A DNA stretch of 44,416 bases from Stenotrophomonas maltophilia (GCA_009912235.1 WNDS01000008.1:1-44416); one strand, 5' to 3'. Counted from the first letter of the stretch, positions 27,373 to 37,003 are shown. Notes: generated from the letters alone by a model not told the origin. A program made the numbers and translations.

Positions 27373-29241
27373 TGCGCGTTCCAGGTGCACCAGCAGCAGC
27401 GAGATCGCCGCCGGGGTCATGCCCGGAATGCGCTGCGCCTGGCCAATGGTCTGCGGGCGTACGCGCTCGAGTTTCTGCAGCACTTCGGCCGAGAGCCCAC
27501 GTACCGTGGCGTAGTCGAAGCCCTCGGCAATCGGCGTGGCCTCATGGCGCTGTTGGCGCTCGATCTCATCGCGCTGGCGGTCCAGGTAGCCGGCGTACTT
27601 CACGCCGATCTCCACCTGCTCGGCCACCTTCGCATCGGCCACCGCCGGGCCCAGCGAGGGCACCTGCATCAGCTGTGCGTAATCCAGTTCCGGGCGCTTG
27701 ATCAGGTCCAGCACGTTGGTTTCGCGGCTGACCGCCACGCCCAGCGTTTCCTGCACCTCGCGGCCCAGCGCATTGGCCGGGGTTGCCCACAGCGCGCCCA
27801 GCCGCGCGCGCTCGGCGGCAACGGCAGCCTGCTTCTGCTCGAAGGCGCTCCAGCGGTGGTCATCCACCAGGCCCATTTCGCGGCCGGCCGGGGTCAGGCG
27901 CTGGTCGGCGTTGTCCTCATGCAGCTGCAGCCGGTACTCGGCGCGGCTGGTGAACATGCGGTACGGCTCGTTGGTGCCGTGGGTGATCAGGTCATCCACC
28001 AGCACGCCCAGGTACGCTTCGTCGCGGCGCGGGCACCAGCCATCCAGCCCGCGCACCTGGCGCGCGGCGTTGAGGCCGGCCAGCAGGCCCTGTGCGGCGG
28101 CTTCTTCATAGCCGGTGGTGCCGTTGATCTGGCCGGCGAAGAACAGGCCGTTGACCAGCTTGGTTTCCAGCGAAGCCTTCAGCCCGCGCGGGTCGAAGAA
28201 GTCGTATTCGATCGCGTAGCCGGGGCGGGTGATGTGCGCGTTCTGGAAACCGGTGATGCTGCGCACCATCGCCAGCTGCACATCAAACGGCAGCGAGGTG
28301 GAGATGCCGTTGGGATAGATCTCGACGATGCCCAGTCCTTCGGGTTCGACGAAGATCTGGTGGCTGGCCTTTTCGGCGAAGCGCACCACCTTGTCCTCGA
28401 TGGACGGGCAGTAGCGCGGGCCGATGCCCTCGATCTGGCCGCTGTACAGCGGCGAGCGGTGCAGCGCATCGCGGATGATCTGGTGCGTCTGCTCGGTGGT
28501 GTGGGTGATCCAGCAGCTGACCTGCTGCGGATGTTCGTCCACCGAACCGAGGAAAGACATCACCGGACGCGGCGTGTCGCCGGGCTGCTCGTCCATCACG
28601 CTGTAGTCCAGCGAGCGGCCATCGATGCGCGGCGGCGTGCCGGTCTTCAGGCGGTCCACCTGGAACGGGCGCTCGCGCAGGCGCGCGGCCAGCGTGGTGG
28701 CCGGCGGGTCGCCCATGCGGCCGGCGGCGTACTGGGTCGGCCCCACATGGATCTTGCCGGCCAGGAAGGTGCCGGCGGTCAGCACTACCGCCTCGGCGTC
28801 GAAACGCAGGCCGGTCTGGGTGATGACGCCGCGCACGGCATCGCCTTCGATCACCAGATCGTCCACGGCGGCCTGGAACGCGGTCAGGTTGGCCTGGCCT
28901 TCGACGATGGCGCGGATCGCCATGCGGTACAGGTTGCGGTCGGCCTGGCAGCGCGTGGCACGCACGGCCGGGCCCTTGGAGGCATTGAGCGTGCGCCACT
29001 GGATGCCGGCGCGGTCGGCGGCATGCGCCATCGCACCACCGAGGGCATCGATCTCCTTGACCAGGTGGCCCTTGCCGATGCCGCCGATGGCCGGGTTGCA
29101 GCTCATCGCGCCCACGGTTTCGATGTTGTGGGTCAGCAGCAGGGTGCGTACGCCGGTGCGGGCCGCCGCCAGCGCGGCTTCGGTGCCGGCGTGGCCGCCG
29201 CCGATGACGATGACGTCGTAGCGATGGAAGGAATCAGTCAT
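27352..29241 (-). CDS. mnmG: tRNA uridine-5-carboxymethylaminomethyl modification enzyme
   Basis: MnmG (GidA) works with MnmE to place the carboxymethylaminomethyl group on U34 of certain tRNAs, using FAD and methylene-tetrahydrofolate. The 629-residue length equals that of E. coli MnmG. The FAD-binding loop [19 protein letters not shown] is near the N-terminus, followed by [23 protein letters not shown]. The cysteine-bearing region has [12 protein letters not shown] and the C-terminal helical domain ends [22 protein letters not shown] 29241 gives the family start; the frame is open 104 codons further upstream but that part is not conserved. Confidence 0.97.
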   Translation of the reverse strand: MTDSFHRYDVIVIGGGHAGTEAALAAARTGVRTLLLTHNIETVGAMSCNPAIGGIGKGHLVKEIDALGGAMAHAADRAGIQWRTLNASKGPAVRATRCQADRNLYRMAIRAIVEGQANLTAFQAAVDDLVIEGDAVRGVITQTGLRFDAEAVVLTAGTFLAGKIHVGPTQYAAGRMGDPPATTLAARLRERPFQVDRLKTGTPPRIDGRSLDYSVMDEQPGDTPRPVMSFLGSVDEHPQQVSCWITHTTEQTHQIIRDALHRSPLYSGQIEGIGPRYCPSIEDKVVRFAEKASHQIFVEPEGLGIVEIYPNGISTSLPFDVQLAMVRSITGFQNAHITRPGYAIEYDFFDPRGLKASLETKLVNGLFFAGQINGTTGYEEAAAQGLLAGLNAARQVRGLDGWCPRRDEAYLGVLVDDLITHGTNEPYRMFTSRAEYRLQLHEDNADQRLTPAGREMGLVDDHRWSAFEQKQAAVAAERARLGALWATPANALGREVQETLGVAVSRETNVLDLIKRPELDYAQLMQVPSLGPAVADAKVAEQVEIGVKYAGYLDRQRDEIERQQRHEATPIAEGFDYATVRGLSAEVLQKLERVRPQTIGQAQRIPGMTPAAISLLLVHLERARRGRVA

Positions 29242-29783
29242 GGGAAGCAGGGCACAGGCCAGGTCAGTAGGGGGCGGGCGCGGCCGGGGGCAGCGCCAGG
29301 GTGGCGATTTTAGCGCCAAACGGGGTGCATGCCGGGGGCCAGGGCTGGCCCACCGCACATTCGGCCCTAAAGTTGGCAGGTTTTTGCAGATAACCCAATA
29401 GCACCCATCGTGGCTGGCGCCAGCAGGCGCTGCGGACCGGAATTGGAACAGGGGCCGGTCCAGGCGCACGACGGAGAAGCAGGAGGCCGGCAGTCGGGGG
29501 ACTGTCCGGCCCTGTTTTTTGCCGGCGCCGGCCTGGCCGGCGCCGGAACACAAAAAAACAAAGGCCCCGCAGTGCGGGGCCTTTGGTCTTCAGAGGTGCC
29601 GACGTCCGACAGGGCCGGAACAGGGGGGGGATCCAGATGTTGCTGTCGGATATCGACGTAGAGCAGGGGGCGGTCGCCGTAGCGTTGTCGCCCTGGTGGC
29701 CGTGGTGGGTCACTTTCTGACCCGGGCGGTCACCACCCGGTTAGAATGGCCCCTGCACTCCGCCAGTGCAAGCCATCAACGGC
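29242..29783. other. Intergenic region upstream of mnmG with a minus-strand terminator
   Basis: A 542-bp stretch with no gene I can support. A strong minus-strand terminator hairpin lies at 29552-29584 and a GC palindrome (CCGGCGCC repeated either side of a short loop) at about 29521-29546. A possible mnmG extended -10 box, TGGCGCTAAAAT with TAAAAT at 29308-29313, has no good -35 partner. An open frame spans part of it on the minus strand but reads through the terminator, so I did not call it. A small RNA ending at the terminator is possible. Confidence 0.6.
29552..29584 (-). terminator. Rho-independent terminator, minus strand
   Basis: A perfect 11-bp stem, AAAGGCCCCGC (29560-29570) and GCGGGGCCTTT (29574-29584), with a 3-base loop. 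On the minus strand it is followed after one G by seven T residues. It would end transcripts from the lipoprotein gene at 29784, 200 bp away, or from an unannotated small RNA between them. Confidence 0.88.
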
Positions 29784-30224
29784 TCAAAGTGGGCGCTGCG
29801 TCGCACGATCCACGTAGCGCCAGGGGGAACCGTTCATCCTCGGCGCGCTGGGGGCGGCAGCCGGTGCCGGCGAGCGTGCCTGCTGCGTCGGTTGCGCCGG
29901 GCGCGTCAGCGAATCCATGTTCCGCCATGGCGAACCACCGTTGTAGCCGGGGCGCGGGGGGCGCGGCGGCGGCGGGCGGTTGTCCGGGCGCGGCGGCGGC
30001 CGGTAGACCGGGCGGCAGTAGGGGCCGCCGTAGCTGTAGCCATAGCCACCGTAGGACGGGTAGCCATAGCCGCCATAGCCATAGGAAGGGTAGCCGTACG
30101 GGTAGTTGTACTGGACCGACGGGGTGCCGCGGTAATAGCCGTTGCCGCCGCCCACGTAGTCGTACGTGGCGCAGCCTGACAAGGCGAGCAGTACGCCGCC
30201 GGCAAGCAATAGACGCAGTTTCAT
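29784..30224 (-). CDS. Gly/Tyr/Pro-rich lipoprotein, unknown function
   Basis: About 146 residues. The signal peptide KLRLLLAGGVLLALSGC ends in lipobox LSGC, so an outer- or inner-membrane lipoprotein is expected. The mature part is low complexity: Tyr-Gly-rich repeats (YGYPSYGYGGYGYPS) followed by a proline- and arginine-rich tract (RPPPRP). The end is more ordinary, with two copies of a GSPWR motif (GGSPWRNMDSL and GSPWRYVDRA). I chose the second ATG (30224) because the AAGGGGGG ribosome site is then 7 nt away. No function is known. Confidence 0.75.
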   Translation of the reverse strand: MKLRLLLAGGVLLALSGCATYDYVGGGNGYYRGTPSVQYNYPYGYPSYGYGGYGYPSYGGYGYSYGGPYCRPVYRPPPRPDNRPPPPRPPRPGYNGGSPWRNMDSLTRPAQPTQQARSPAPAAAPSAPRMNGSPWRYVDRATQRPL

Positions 30225-30379
30225 GTTCATGCCCCCCTTCGAGTATGACGCCAGCTTCCGCGCGGCGCATTGAATCGGCCCTTAACCCTGCCGGTGGATG
30301 ATGAATGGCGGGCAAGGCCTCCATGCTGGCATGACCGTGGGTGGGGGCGCCAGCGGGGCCGGTACGTTAATCTTGCTTC

Positions 30380-31315
30380 ATGAACGCCGCACCGCTGCCC
30401 CGCCCTGAAGATGTCCTGGCCGCCGCCGCGCGGATCGCGCCGCATGCCGCGGTGACCCCGGTACTGCAGTCGCGCCAGCTCGATGCGTTGGCCGGGGCCC
30501 GCCTGCACTTCAAGGCCGAACACCTGCAGCGCAGCGGCGCCTTCAAGTTCCGCGGCGCCTGCAATGCGGTCTGGGCGCTGGATCCGGCACAGGCGGCGGC
30601 CGGGGTGGTCACCCATTCCTCGGGCAACCATGGCGCGGCGCTGGCACTGGCCGCACGCACCCGCGGCATCGGCTGCCACGTGGTGGTGCCCGAGGGCGCG
30701 GTGGCAGCCAAGCTGGCCAACATCGCCCGCCACGGCGCCACGCTCTGGCACTGTGCGGCGGGCATTGCCGCCCGCGAGGCCACCTGTGCCCAGGTGCAGG
30801 CCGATACCGGCGCCACCCTGGTGCACCCCTATGCCGACGCCGCGGTGATTGCCGGGCAGGGCACCGCAGCACTGGAGCTGCTGGGCCAGGCCGGTGCGCT
30901 GGACGTGCTGGTGGTGCCGGCCGGTGGCGGCGGCCTAGCCAGCGGAACCGCGCTGGCCCTGCAGCACGCCTCGCCGGCCACCCGGCTGGTGCTGGCCGAA
31001 CCGGCCGGCGCGGCCGACACTGCGCGTTCGCTGGCTGCCGGCGAACGGCAGGTGGATTTCATCCCTGACACGCTCTGCGATGGCCTGCGCGGCGCCCTCG
31101 GCGAACCCAACTTCGCGCTGCTGCAACAGGCCGGCGCCGAAGTCGTGGTGGTCGATGACGCCGCCACGGTGGCCGCCATGCGGCTGCTGTGGGAGGTGCT
31201 GAAACAGGTGGTCGAACCGTCCTCGGCCATCGCGCTGGCCGCGGTGCTGGCGCAGCCGCAGCGGTTTGCCGGTCTGCGCGTCGGCCTGGACGCCTTGCCC
31301 TGGGCCCGCGCATGA
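30380..31315 (+). CDS. PLP-dependent serine/threonine dehydratase-like enzyme lacking the C-terminal SGGN loop
   Basis: A fold-type II PLP enzyme of 311 residues, related to serine racemase and threonine dehydratase. The PLP lysine lies in QRSGAFKFRGA (about residue 55). HSSGNHGAALA is the substrate loop and VPAGGGGLASG the phosphate-binding loop. Relatives end with GLVLSGGNVDLDALPW, where the Ser contacts the PLP ring nitrogen. Here the sequence passes straight from LRVGL to DALPWARA, an apparent 9-codon in-frame loss bounded by short CCTGG repeats. The stop overlaps the next gene by 4 bp. Catalytic competence is doubtful. Confidence 0.83.
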   Translation: MNAAPLPRPEDVLAAAARIAPHAAVTPVLQSRQLDALAGARLHFKAEHLQRSGAFKFRGACNAVWALDPAQAAAGVVTHSSGNHGAALALAARTRGIGCHVVVPEGAVAAKLANIARHGATLWHCAAGIAAREATCAQVQADTGATLVHPYADAAVIAGQGTAALELLGQAGALDVLVVPAGGGGLASGTALALQHASPATRLVLAEPAGAADTARSLAAGERQVDFIPDTLCDGLRGALGEPNFALLQQAGAEVVVVDDAATVAAMRLLWEVLKQVVEPSSAIALAAVLAQPQRFAGLRVGLDALPWARA

Positions 31316-31917
31316 GGGGTGCACGTACCGGCGTGCTGGGCTGGCTGTGGCGGGTGTTCGTGCTGGTGCTGCTGTGGCTGCTGGGCGTGACCGCGTGGAT
31401 CGTCTGGGTGGGCGAACGTGACCAGGCCGCGCACGCCGATGCGATCATCGTGCTGGGTGCAGCCGCCTACGATGCCAAGCCCTCGCCGGTGTTCGAAGAA
31501 CGCATCCGCCACGGGCTGGATCTGTATGACGCCGGCTACGCACCGCTGCTGATCTTCACCGGCGGCTATGGCGGTAGCGGCGCGCGTTTTTCCGAATCGC
31601 AGGTGGCGCGGCGCTATGCGCTCAAGCATGGCGTGCCCGACCGCGCGATCATGATTGAAACCGCGTCGCGCAATACCGTGCAGAACCTGGTGGAAGCCAA
31701 GCGGCTGATGGACCAGCGTGGCCTGCACCGGGTGATCATCGTCAGCGACCCGCTGCACATGGCGCGTGCGCTGCGGCTGAGCAAGGCGATGGGCATCCAG
31801 GCGCTGGCCTCGTCCACGCCCAGCACGCGCTTCCGCAGCTTCCGCACCAGCTGGCGGTTCCTGGCGCAGGAAATCTACTTCTTCCACCGCGACCTGTTCG
31901 TCAGCGCGACCAGCTGA
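31312..31917 (+). CDS. YdcF/SanA-like DUF218 envelope protein
   Basis: A 201-residue protein with one N-terminal transmembrane helix (GWLWRVFVLVLLWLLGVTAWIVWV) and a DUF218 domain on its outer face. The motifs are DAIIVLGAAAYDAKPSPVFEERI, FTGGYG, ESQVARRYAL, IETASRNTVQNL (the conserved TxxN) and VIIVSDPLHMARA with the family Asp and His. DUF218 proteins act in envelope or cell-wall maintenance in enterics; the reaction is not established. The ATG overlaps the preceding stop (ATGA), so the two are translationally coupled. Confidence 0.88.
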   Translation: MRGARTGVLGWLWRVFVLVLLWLLGVTAWIVWVGERDQAAHADAIIVLGAAAYDAKPSPVFEERIRHGLDLYDAGYAPLLIFTGGYGGSGARFSESQVARRYALKHGVPDRAIMIETASRNTVQNLVEAKRLMDQRGLHRVIIVSDPLHMARALRLSKAMGIQALASSTPSTRFRSFRTSWRFLAQEIYFFHRDLFVSATS

Positions 31918-31959
31918 GAGCGATGGGCGGGCTGACGATGGGTCGTCACGCTGTGGGCA

Positions 31960-32033
31960 GGTGCCGACCGGGGTCGGCACCTCTGCCAGATAGCGATGAG
32001 GCGTGCAGTGTGCCGACCAAGGTCGGCACCTAC
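31960..32033. repeat. Two GGTCGGCAC-type palindromes
   Basis: 31960-31981 is GGTGCCGACC, GG, GGTCGGCACC. 32010-32033 is GTGCCGACC, AA, GGTCGGCAC, CTAC, so the second is a minus-strand GTAG element. They lie between the converging DUF218 gene and bioC. Confidence 0.85.
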
Positions 32034-32082
32034 CCAATCACACCCACTGGTGGTGTGCGTGCTGCACGCCGGAGTCCGGCGC

Positions 32083-32967
32083 TCAGGGCTGCTTGCGGCG
32101 GATCGGAATGGCCGACACCGGCACGGCGGCGATGTCCTGGCCGTGTTCGCGGATGGGTGCGCCCGGGTCGGGGGCCCAGGCGTGGGCATACAGCACTTCC
32201 CAGCTGCTGGGCAGGGTGCCGTCATCGCGGCGCAGCGTCTCGTAGGTGCGCGCGGCGGCAGCGAAACGGCCGCGGCCGGTCAGGGTATGGCGGCGGTCCT
32301 GGCGCGCATTGGTCGCACCCAGCGCACGCAGCTCGCGCATCAGCGCAGGCAGGTCGTCGTAGGTGAGGGTGAACAGGTCGCGGTCCAGCACCGGGTCGCG
32401 GAAGCCGGCCATCATCAACGCATCGCCGAACTGCGCGATGGGCGGAAAGCGGCTGACATGCGGGCGCTCATCGGCGGCGGCGAAGGCCTCGTTCAGTTCA
32501 ACCAGCGTGTCCGGCCCGAACGTCGAGCACAGCAGCAGGCCGCCGGGCTTGAGCACGCGGCGGAAACCGGCGAACACCGCCGGCAGGTCTTCCACCCATT
32601 GCAGGCACAGGTTGCTGAAGATCACATCCACGCTGTTGTCGGCCAGCGGCAGCGCAGCGGCGTCGGCGCACACGCGCTGGAACGGCTTCCACCAGCCGGC
32701 CTGGCGCTTGGCCTGGGCCAGCATCGGCAGCGCCAGGTCCAGTGCGATCACCTGTGCCTTGGGCCAGCGCTTCTTCATCAGCGCCGCGCCATGGCCGGCG
32801 CCGGTGCCCACGTCCAGCACCACGGCCGGCGTGCGCGCTTCCAGGTAATCCAGCGATTCCATCAGCCGCCCCTGCACCTCGCGCTGCAGCGCGGCGGCGG
32901 CATCGTAGCTGCTGGCGGCACGCGAGAACGCGCGGCGGATATGGCGGGCATCGAACGGAGGGGTCAT
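32083..32967 (-). CDS. bioC: Malonyl-ACP O-methyltransferase
   Basis: BioC methylates malonyl-ACP so that fatty acid synthesis can build the pimelate moiety of biotin. The 294-residue protein has the SAM-binding motif VLDVGTGAGHGA, VIALDLALPMLAQAK, and the later blocks ADAAALPLADNSVDVIFSNLCLQWVEDL and LKPGGLLLCSTFGPDTL, which are characteristic of BioC. It is the last gene of the biotin cluster, 35 bp after the SDR gene. The ATG at 32967 gives the usual start. Confidence 0.93.
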   Translation of the reverse strand: MTPPFDARHIRRAFSRAASSYDAAAALQREVQGRLMESLDYLEARTPAVVLDVGTGAGHGAALMKKRWPKAQVIALDLALPMLAQAKRQAGWWKPFQRVCADAAALPLADNSVDVIFSNLCLQWVEDLPAVFAGFRRVLKPGGLLLCSTFGPDTLVELNEAFAAADERPHVSRFPPIAQFGDALMMAGFRDPVLDRDLFTLTYDDLPALMRELRALGATNARQDRRHTLTGRGRFAAAARTYETLRRDDGTLPSSWEVLYAHAWAPDPGAPIREHGQDIAAVPVSAIPIRRKQP

Positions 32968-33002
32968 CGCATCACACTCTCACTGCAGGGCCGCACGCGG
33001 CC

Positions 33003-33785
33003 TCAGAACGTACCCGGGTAGGCGCCGCCGTCGATCAGCAGGTTCTGCCCGGTGATATAGCCGGCGCGCGCGCTGCACAGGAACGCGCAGGCGGCACCGA
33101 ATTCGTCGGCCTGGCCGAAGCGGCCGGCGGGGATCGCCGCGCGCTTCTGCTCGGCCAGGGTGGCCCCGTCGATACCCTGCTGGGCAGCGGCATGGGCGAA
33201 GTTGCCGCGCAGGCGGTCGGTATCGAACTGGCCGGGCAACAGGTTGTTGAGGGTCACGTTGTGGGCCACGGTGCGCCGCGACAGGCCGGCCACGAAGCCG
33301 GTCAGCCCCGAGCGTGCGCCGTTGGACAGCGCCAGGCTGTCGATCGGTGCCTTCACGGCCGATGAGGTGATGTTGACGATGCGGCCGAAGCCGCGTGCGA
33401 TCATCGCATCGACGGTGGCGCGGATCAGCGTGATCGGCGCCAGCATGTTGGCATCCAGCGCGGCAATCCAGTCCTCGCGCTCGAACTGGCGGAAGTCGCC
33501 CGGCGGCGGGCCACCGGCATTGGTCACCAGGATGTCCACCTGCGGGCAGGCGGCCAGCGCCAGCGCACGGCCGGCCTCGGTGGTGACATCGGCGGCGACC
33601 GCTCGGACCTCGCCGGCACCGGGCACCGTGCGCAACTGCGCAGCGGCCGCCTGCAGCGCGGCATCGCCACGCGCCACGACCACCAGGTTCACGCCTTCGC
33701 GAGCCAGCGCCTGTGCGCAGCCCAGGCCCAGGCCCTTGCTGGCGCCGCAGACCAGGGCCCAGTGGCCGGAAATGCCCAGATCCAT
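33003..33785 (-). CDS. Atypical short-chain dehydrogenase/reductase within the biotin cluster
   Basis: A 260-residue Rossmann protein of the SDR superfamily. The nucleotide-binding loop reads CGASKGLGLG rather than TGxxxGxG. TNAGGPPPGDF replaces the usual NNAG region. The active-site serine is in NITSSAV, but the YxxxK motif position reads SNGAR, as in a known divergent SDR subgroup, so ordinary dehydrogenase chemistry is uncertain. The C-terminus GYITGQNLLIDGGAYPGTF is typical. It lies 31 bp after bioH and 35 bp before bioC, so it is probably co-transcribed with the biotin genes. Whether it acts in biotin synthesis is unknown. Confidence 0.85.
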   Translation of the reverse strand: MDLGISGHWALVCGASKGLGLGCAQALAREGVNLVVVARGDAALQAAAAQLRTVPGAGEVRAVAADVTTEAGRALALAACPQVDILVTNAGGPPPGDFRQFEREDWIAALDANMLAPITLIRATVDAMIARGFGRIVNITSSAVKAPIDSLALSNGARSGLTGFVAGLSRRTVAHNVTLNNLLPGQFDTDRLRGNFAHAAAQQGIDGATLAEQKRAAIPAGRFGQADEFGAACAFLCSARAGYITGQNLLIDGGAYPGTF

Positions 33786-33816
33786 GTTCAGTCCTGTCGC
33801 AGTGAAGTAAGGGCGC

Positions 33817-34596
33817 TCATTGTCCGCCATCGCGGGCCGACAGGCCGGCAACGAAGTGTTGCAGCGCCTGGGCAACGTTGTCGGCATGGCCGAGGAACGG
33901 GACGTGGCCGCCGTGGGCGATGGTCAGGGCCTGCGCCCCGGGCGCCAGCGCAGTGGCGGCCTGCATCGCCGACGGCGCGACCAGCCGGTCACGCTGGCCG
34001 GCAATCCACAGGCTGGGCACGCGCAGCGTCGGCAGCGCACCGCGCAGGTCGGCGGTTTCCAGCAGCTGCAGGCCTTCGCGCAGGGCACGCTCGGTGGGCG
34101 CGCCGCGCTCGACCAGGCGCTGGCGCAGCGTGCGCAGTTCCTCGCGGGCGTGCGCCGAACCCATCACGTCCAGCGCCAGGAAGCGCTCCAGCGTGCCGCT
34201 GAAATCGGCGACCAGGTCGTGCCCGAACTGTTCGAACACTGCCGGTTCCACCGCGTGCGGCCAGCCGTCACCGCGCACGAAACGCGGCGTGGCGGCAATC
34301 ATCGCCAGCCCGCGCACCTTCGGCAGCGTGGCCGCCGCGTGCAGCGCGACCAGGCCGCCCAGCGACCAGCCGCACCACACCGCCGGCGGCGTGGTTGCAG
34401 CAATGGCGTTGACCACGAACGGCAGGCGCAGCGGCGTGGTGTCCTCGCGGCTGTGGCCATGGCCGGGCAGGTCGACCAGATGCAGGGTGAACTGCGTGGC
34501 CAGGCGCTGCACCAGCGGCGCGAACACGCCGCCCTGCAGGGCCCAGCCGTGGATCAGCACCAGATCCGGCCCGTGGCCGGTGACGTCGATATGCAT
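33817..34596 (-). CDS. bioH: Pimeloyl-ACP methyl ester carboxylesterase
   Basis: BioH cleaves the methyl ester of pimeloyl-ACP, ending the BioC-started modified fatty acid route. The 259-residue alpha/beta hydrolase has [14 protein letters not shown] (oxyanion HG), the nucleophile elbow GWSLGG, an Asp in AGQRDRLV and the catalytic His in IAHGGHVPF. It starts with ATG at 34596, 18 bp after the bioF stop, and is followed by the SDR gene. Confidence 0.94.
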   Translation of the reverse strand: MHIDVTGHGPDLVLIHGWALQGGVFAPLVQRLATQFTLHLVDLPGHGHSREDTTPLRLPFVVNAIAATTPPAVWCGWSLGGLVALHAAATLPKVRGLAMIAATPRFVRGDGWPHAVEPAVFEQFGHDLVADFSGTLERFLALDVMGSAHAREELRTLRQRLVERGAPTERALREGLQLLETADLRGALPTLRVPSLWIAGQRDRLVAPSAMQAATALAPGAQALTIAHGGHVPFLGHADNVAQALQHFVAGLSARDGGQ

Positions 34597-34614
34597 GGCA
34601 GCGTCCGTGGCGCG

Positions 34615-35839
34615 TCAGGCAGTCGCCGGCAGCGGCGGCGGGCTGGCAGGCATACCGGTGGGGGACAGGCGGTCGCGCGCGCTGGCAATGGCATCGACCA
34701 GGCCGCGCACCTGTTCGGCCGTATGCAGTGCCGACAGGGTGATGCGCAGGCGTGCCTTGCCTTCGGGCACGGTGGGCGGGCGAATGGCACCGACCAGCCA
34801 GCCGGCCTGCTCCAGCGCCTGCGACAGCGCCATCGCATCGGCATCGCCGCCACACAGCAGCGGCTGGATCGGCGTGTCCGAGGCCATCAGCGGCAGGCCA
34901 TGGGCGCGCGCTGCTGCGGAACAAGGCGATCAGTTCGGCCAGCTTGTCGCGGTGCCTCTGGTCGCGGCGCGCCAGGCGCACGGCTTCCAGCGCCGATGCG
35001 GCCAGCGGCGGCGGCACCGCCGTGGTGTAGATGTAGGGGCGTGCGGTTTCGGCCAGGTGCGCGATCAGATCGTCGCTGCCCAGCACCAGCGCACCGTGGC
35101 CACCCAGAGCCTTGCCCAGCGTGACCAGCTGCAGCGGCACCTCGGCCACGCCCAGCCCGGCGGCGGCCACCGAACCACGTCCGGCATCGCCCACCACGCC
35201 CACGCCGTGGGCATCGTCCACATACAGCAGGGCGTCCTGGATGCGTGCCACCAGCGAGAGCGCACGCAGCGGCGCGCTGTCGCCATCCATGCTGAACACG
35301 CCATCGGTGGCCAGCATCGCCGCGCCCTCGGGGGCATGCCGCAGCTGGCGCAGTGCGCCTTCGCTGTCCAGGTGCGGGTAGCGGCGCAGGCGCGCGCCGG
35401 CCAGCCGCGTGGCATCGATCAGGCTGGCGTGGTTGAGCTTGTCCTGTACGCAGACATCGTTTTCTTCGGACAGCAGGGCCTGCTGCACGGCCAGGTTGGC
35501 GGCGAAGCCACTGCCGAACAGCAGCGCACGCGGGTAGCCGAGCCACTCGGCCACGTCGCGCTCCAGCGCCTCGTGCAGTGCGTGGTGGCCGCAGACCAGG
35601 TGCGATGCGCCGGAGCCGACGCCTTCGCGTGCGGCTGCATCCTGCAGTGCATTGACCACGCCGAACTGCTGGGCCAGGCCCAGGTAATCGTTGCTGCAGA
35701 AGCCGGTCAGCCAGCGCCCGTCCAGTTCCAGGCGGACACCATCGCGGCGCTCCACCGTGCGGCGGGCACGGTGGCGGCCCTGGGCATCGCGCAGGGCACG
35801 CTGGGCAAGCAGGCGGGCGGTCAGATCGGGGCGGGCCAT
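34615..35839 (-). pseudogene. bioF: 8-amino-7-oxononanoate synthase, frameshifted in a GC run
   Basis: BioF condenses pimeloyl-ACP and alanine using PLP. The N-terminal part has [30 protein letters not shown], the [15 protein letters not shown] segment and the PLP lysine in [12 protein letters not shown]. After ALFRSSAR the frame breaks. The remainder ([19 protein letters not shown] through [15 protein letters not shown]) continues in another frame to 34615. The break is in the alternating GC run at 34904-34911. Two extra bases would give SSARAHGLP and a normal 408-residue protein. If real, the cluster cannot make biotin; an assembly error is equally possible. Confidence 0.87.
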
Positions 35840-35902
35840 GGTGGCTTCAGGCGACGACGGGGCGGCTAGGGTAGCGCGTTGCCGGGGCCCGCGCTCGCCG
35901 GC

Positions 35903-36946
35903 TCAGGCGGCGTGGGCGCAGCCGCAGCCGGGCGCCTGGGCAGCGATGTCGGCGTGCACCGTACCGGCGTGGTCGTGGCCATCGGCATCCACCTGCACCG
36001 CCATCGGCTGCAGGCCTAACCGGGCGAACAGCGCCAGGTCGCGCTCGCTTTCCGGGTTGCTGGTGGTCAGCAGCTTCTCGCCATAGAAGATGGAATTGGC
36101 ACCGGCCAGGAAGCATAGCGCCTGCAGTTCGTCGTTCATGGCTTCGCGGCCGGCCGACAACCGCACCATCGACCGCGGCATGGCGATGCGCGCCACCGCG
36201 ATCATCCGCACGAACTCGAACGGGTCCAGCTCGGCACTGCCGTGCAGCGGCGTGCCGGCCACCTGCACCAGCTTGTTGATCGGCACCGAATCGGGGTGTG
36301 CCGGCAGCGTGGCCAGCGCCAGCAGCAGGCCGACGCGCTGGGCGCGGGTTTCACCCATGCCCAGGATGCCGCCGCAGCAGGTTTTCAGGCCCGCATCGCG
36401 CACGTGGCCCAGCGTGTCCAGGCGGTCCTGGTACTGCCGGGTGTGGATGATCGAATCGTAGTAGTCCGGCGCGGTGTCCAGGTTGTGGTTGTAGTAGTCC
36501 AGCCCGGCGTCCTTCAGCGCACGTGCCTGTTCGCCACTGAGCATGCCCAGCGTGGCGCAGGTTTCCAGGCCCAGCGCCTTCACCCCGGCGATCATCGCCG
36601 CCACCTTCGGAATGTCGCGGTCCTTCGGCGAACGCCATGCCGCGCCCATGCAGAAGCGCGAAGCGCCGGCGGCCTTGGCCTGGCGTGCCTTGGCCAGCAC
36701 CGCTTCGGTCTCCATCAGCTTGTGTGCGTTCACCCCGGTGTTGTAGCGCTGCGCCTGCGGGCAGTACGCACAGTCTTCCGGGCAGCCACCGGTCTTCACC
36801 GACAACAGCGTGGACACCTGCACCTGGGCCGGATCGAAGTGTTCGCGGTGCACCGTGGCGGCGCGGAACAGCAGTTCCGGGAACGGGAGCTCGAACAACG
36901 CCTGCAGTTCGTCGTGCTGCCAGTCGTGGCGGATGGCGGTGGCCAT
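35903..36946 (-). CDS. bioB: Biotin synthase
   Basis: A radical SAM enzyme that inserts sulfur into dethiobiotin. The 347-residue protein has the 4Fe-4S motif [12 protein letters not shown] (CxxxCxxC), [13 protein letters not shown] and [11 protein letters not shown]. The Arg of VRLSAGRE is part of the 2Fe-2S site. The C-terminus is a His/Cys-rich tail, GCGCAHAA. It is the first gene of the minus-strand biotin cluster, 63 bp ahead of bioF, and lies behind a BirA-like operator at 37004-37037. Confidence 0.97.
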   Translation of the reverse strand: MATAIRHDWQHDELQALFELPFPELLFRAATVHREHFDPAQVQVSTLLSVKTGGCPEDCAYCPQAQRYNTGVNAHKLMETEAVLAKARQAKAAGASRFCMGAAWRSPKDRDIPKVAAMIAGVKALGLETCATLGMLSGEQARALKDAGLDYYNHNLDTAPDYYDSIIHTRQYQDRLDTLGHVRDAGLKTCCGGILGMGETRAQRVGLLLALATLPAHPDSVPINKLVQVAGTPLHGSAELDPFEFVRMIAVARIAMPRSMVRLSAGREAMNDELQALCFLAGANSIFYGEKLLTTSNPESERDLALFARLGLQPMAVQVDADGHDHAGTVHADIAAQAPGCGCAHAA

Positions 36947-37003
36947 GGCGGGGACCTTGGAAGGGGTGGTACGAGGGCGGCAGAGTGGGTAATGCCTCGC
37001 ACT

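Noticed and set aside
27229..29313. 694-codon open frame antisense to mnmG
   Set aside because: Shadow frame of a fully conserved gene; it also reads through the palindrome cluster.
29264..29713. Minus-strand open frame upstream of mnmG
   Set aside because: It reads through a strong terminator hairpin, has no family similarity and no clear ribosome site.
29735..29750. TAGAAT box on the plus strand as a promoter
   Set aside because: No acceptable -35 at the right distance and the next plus-strand gene is 600 bp away.
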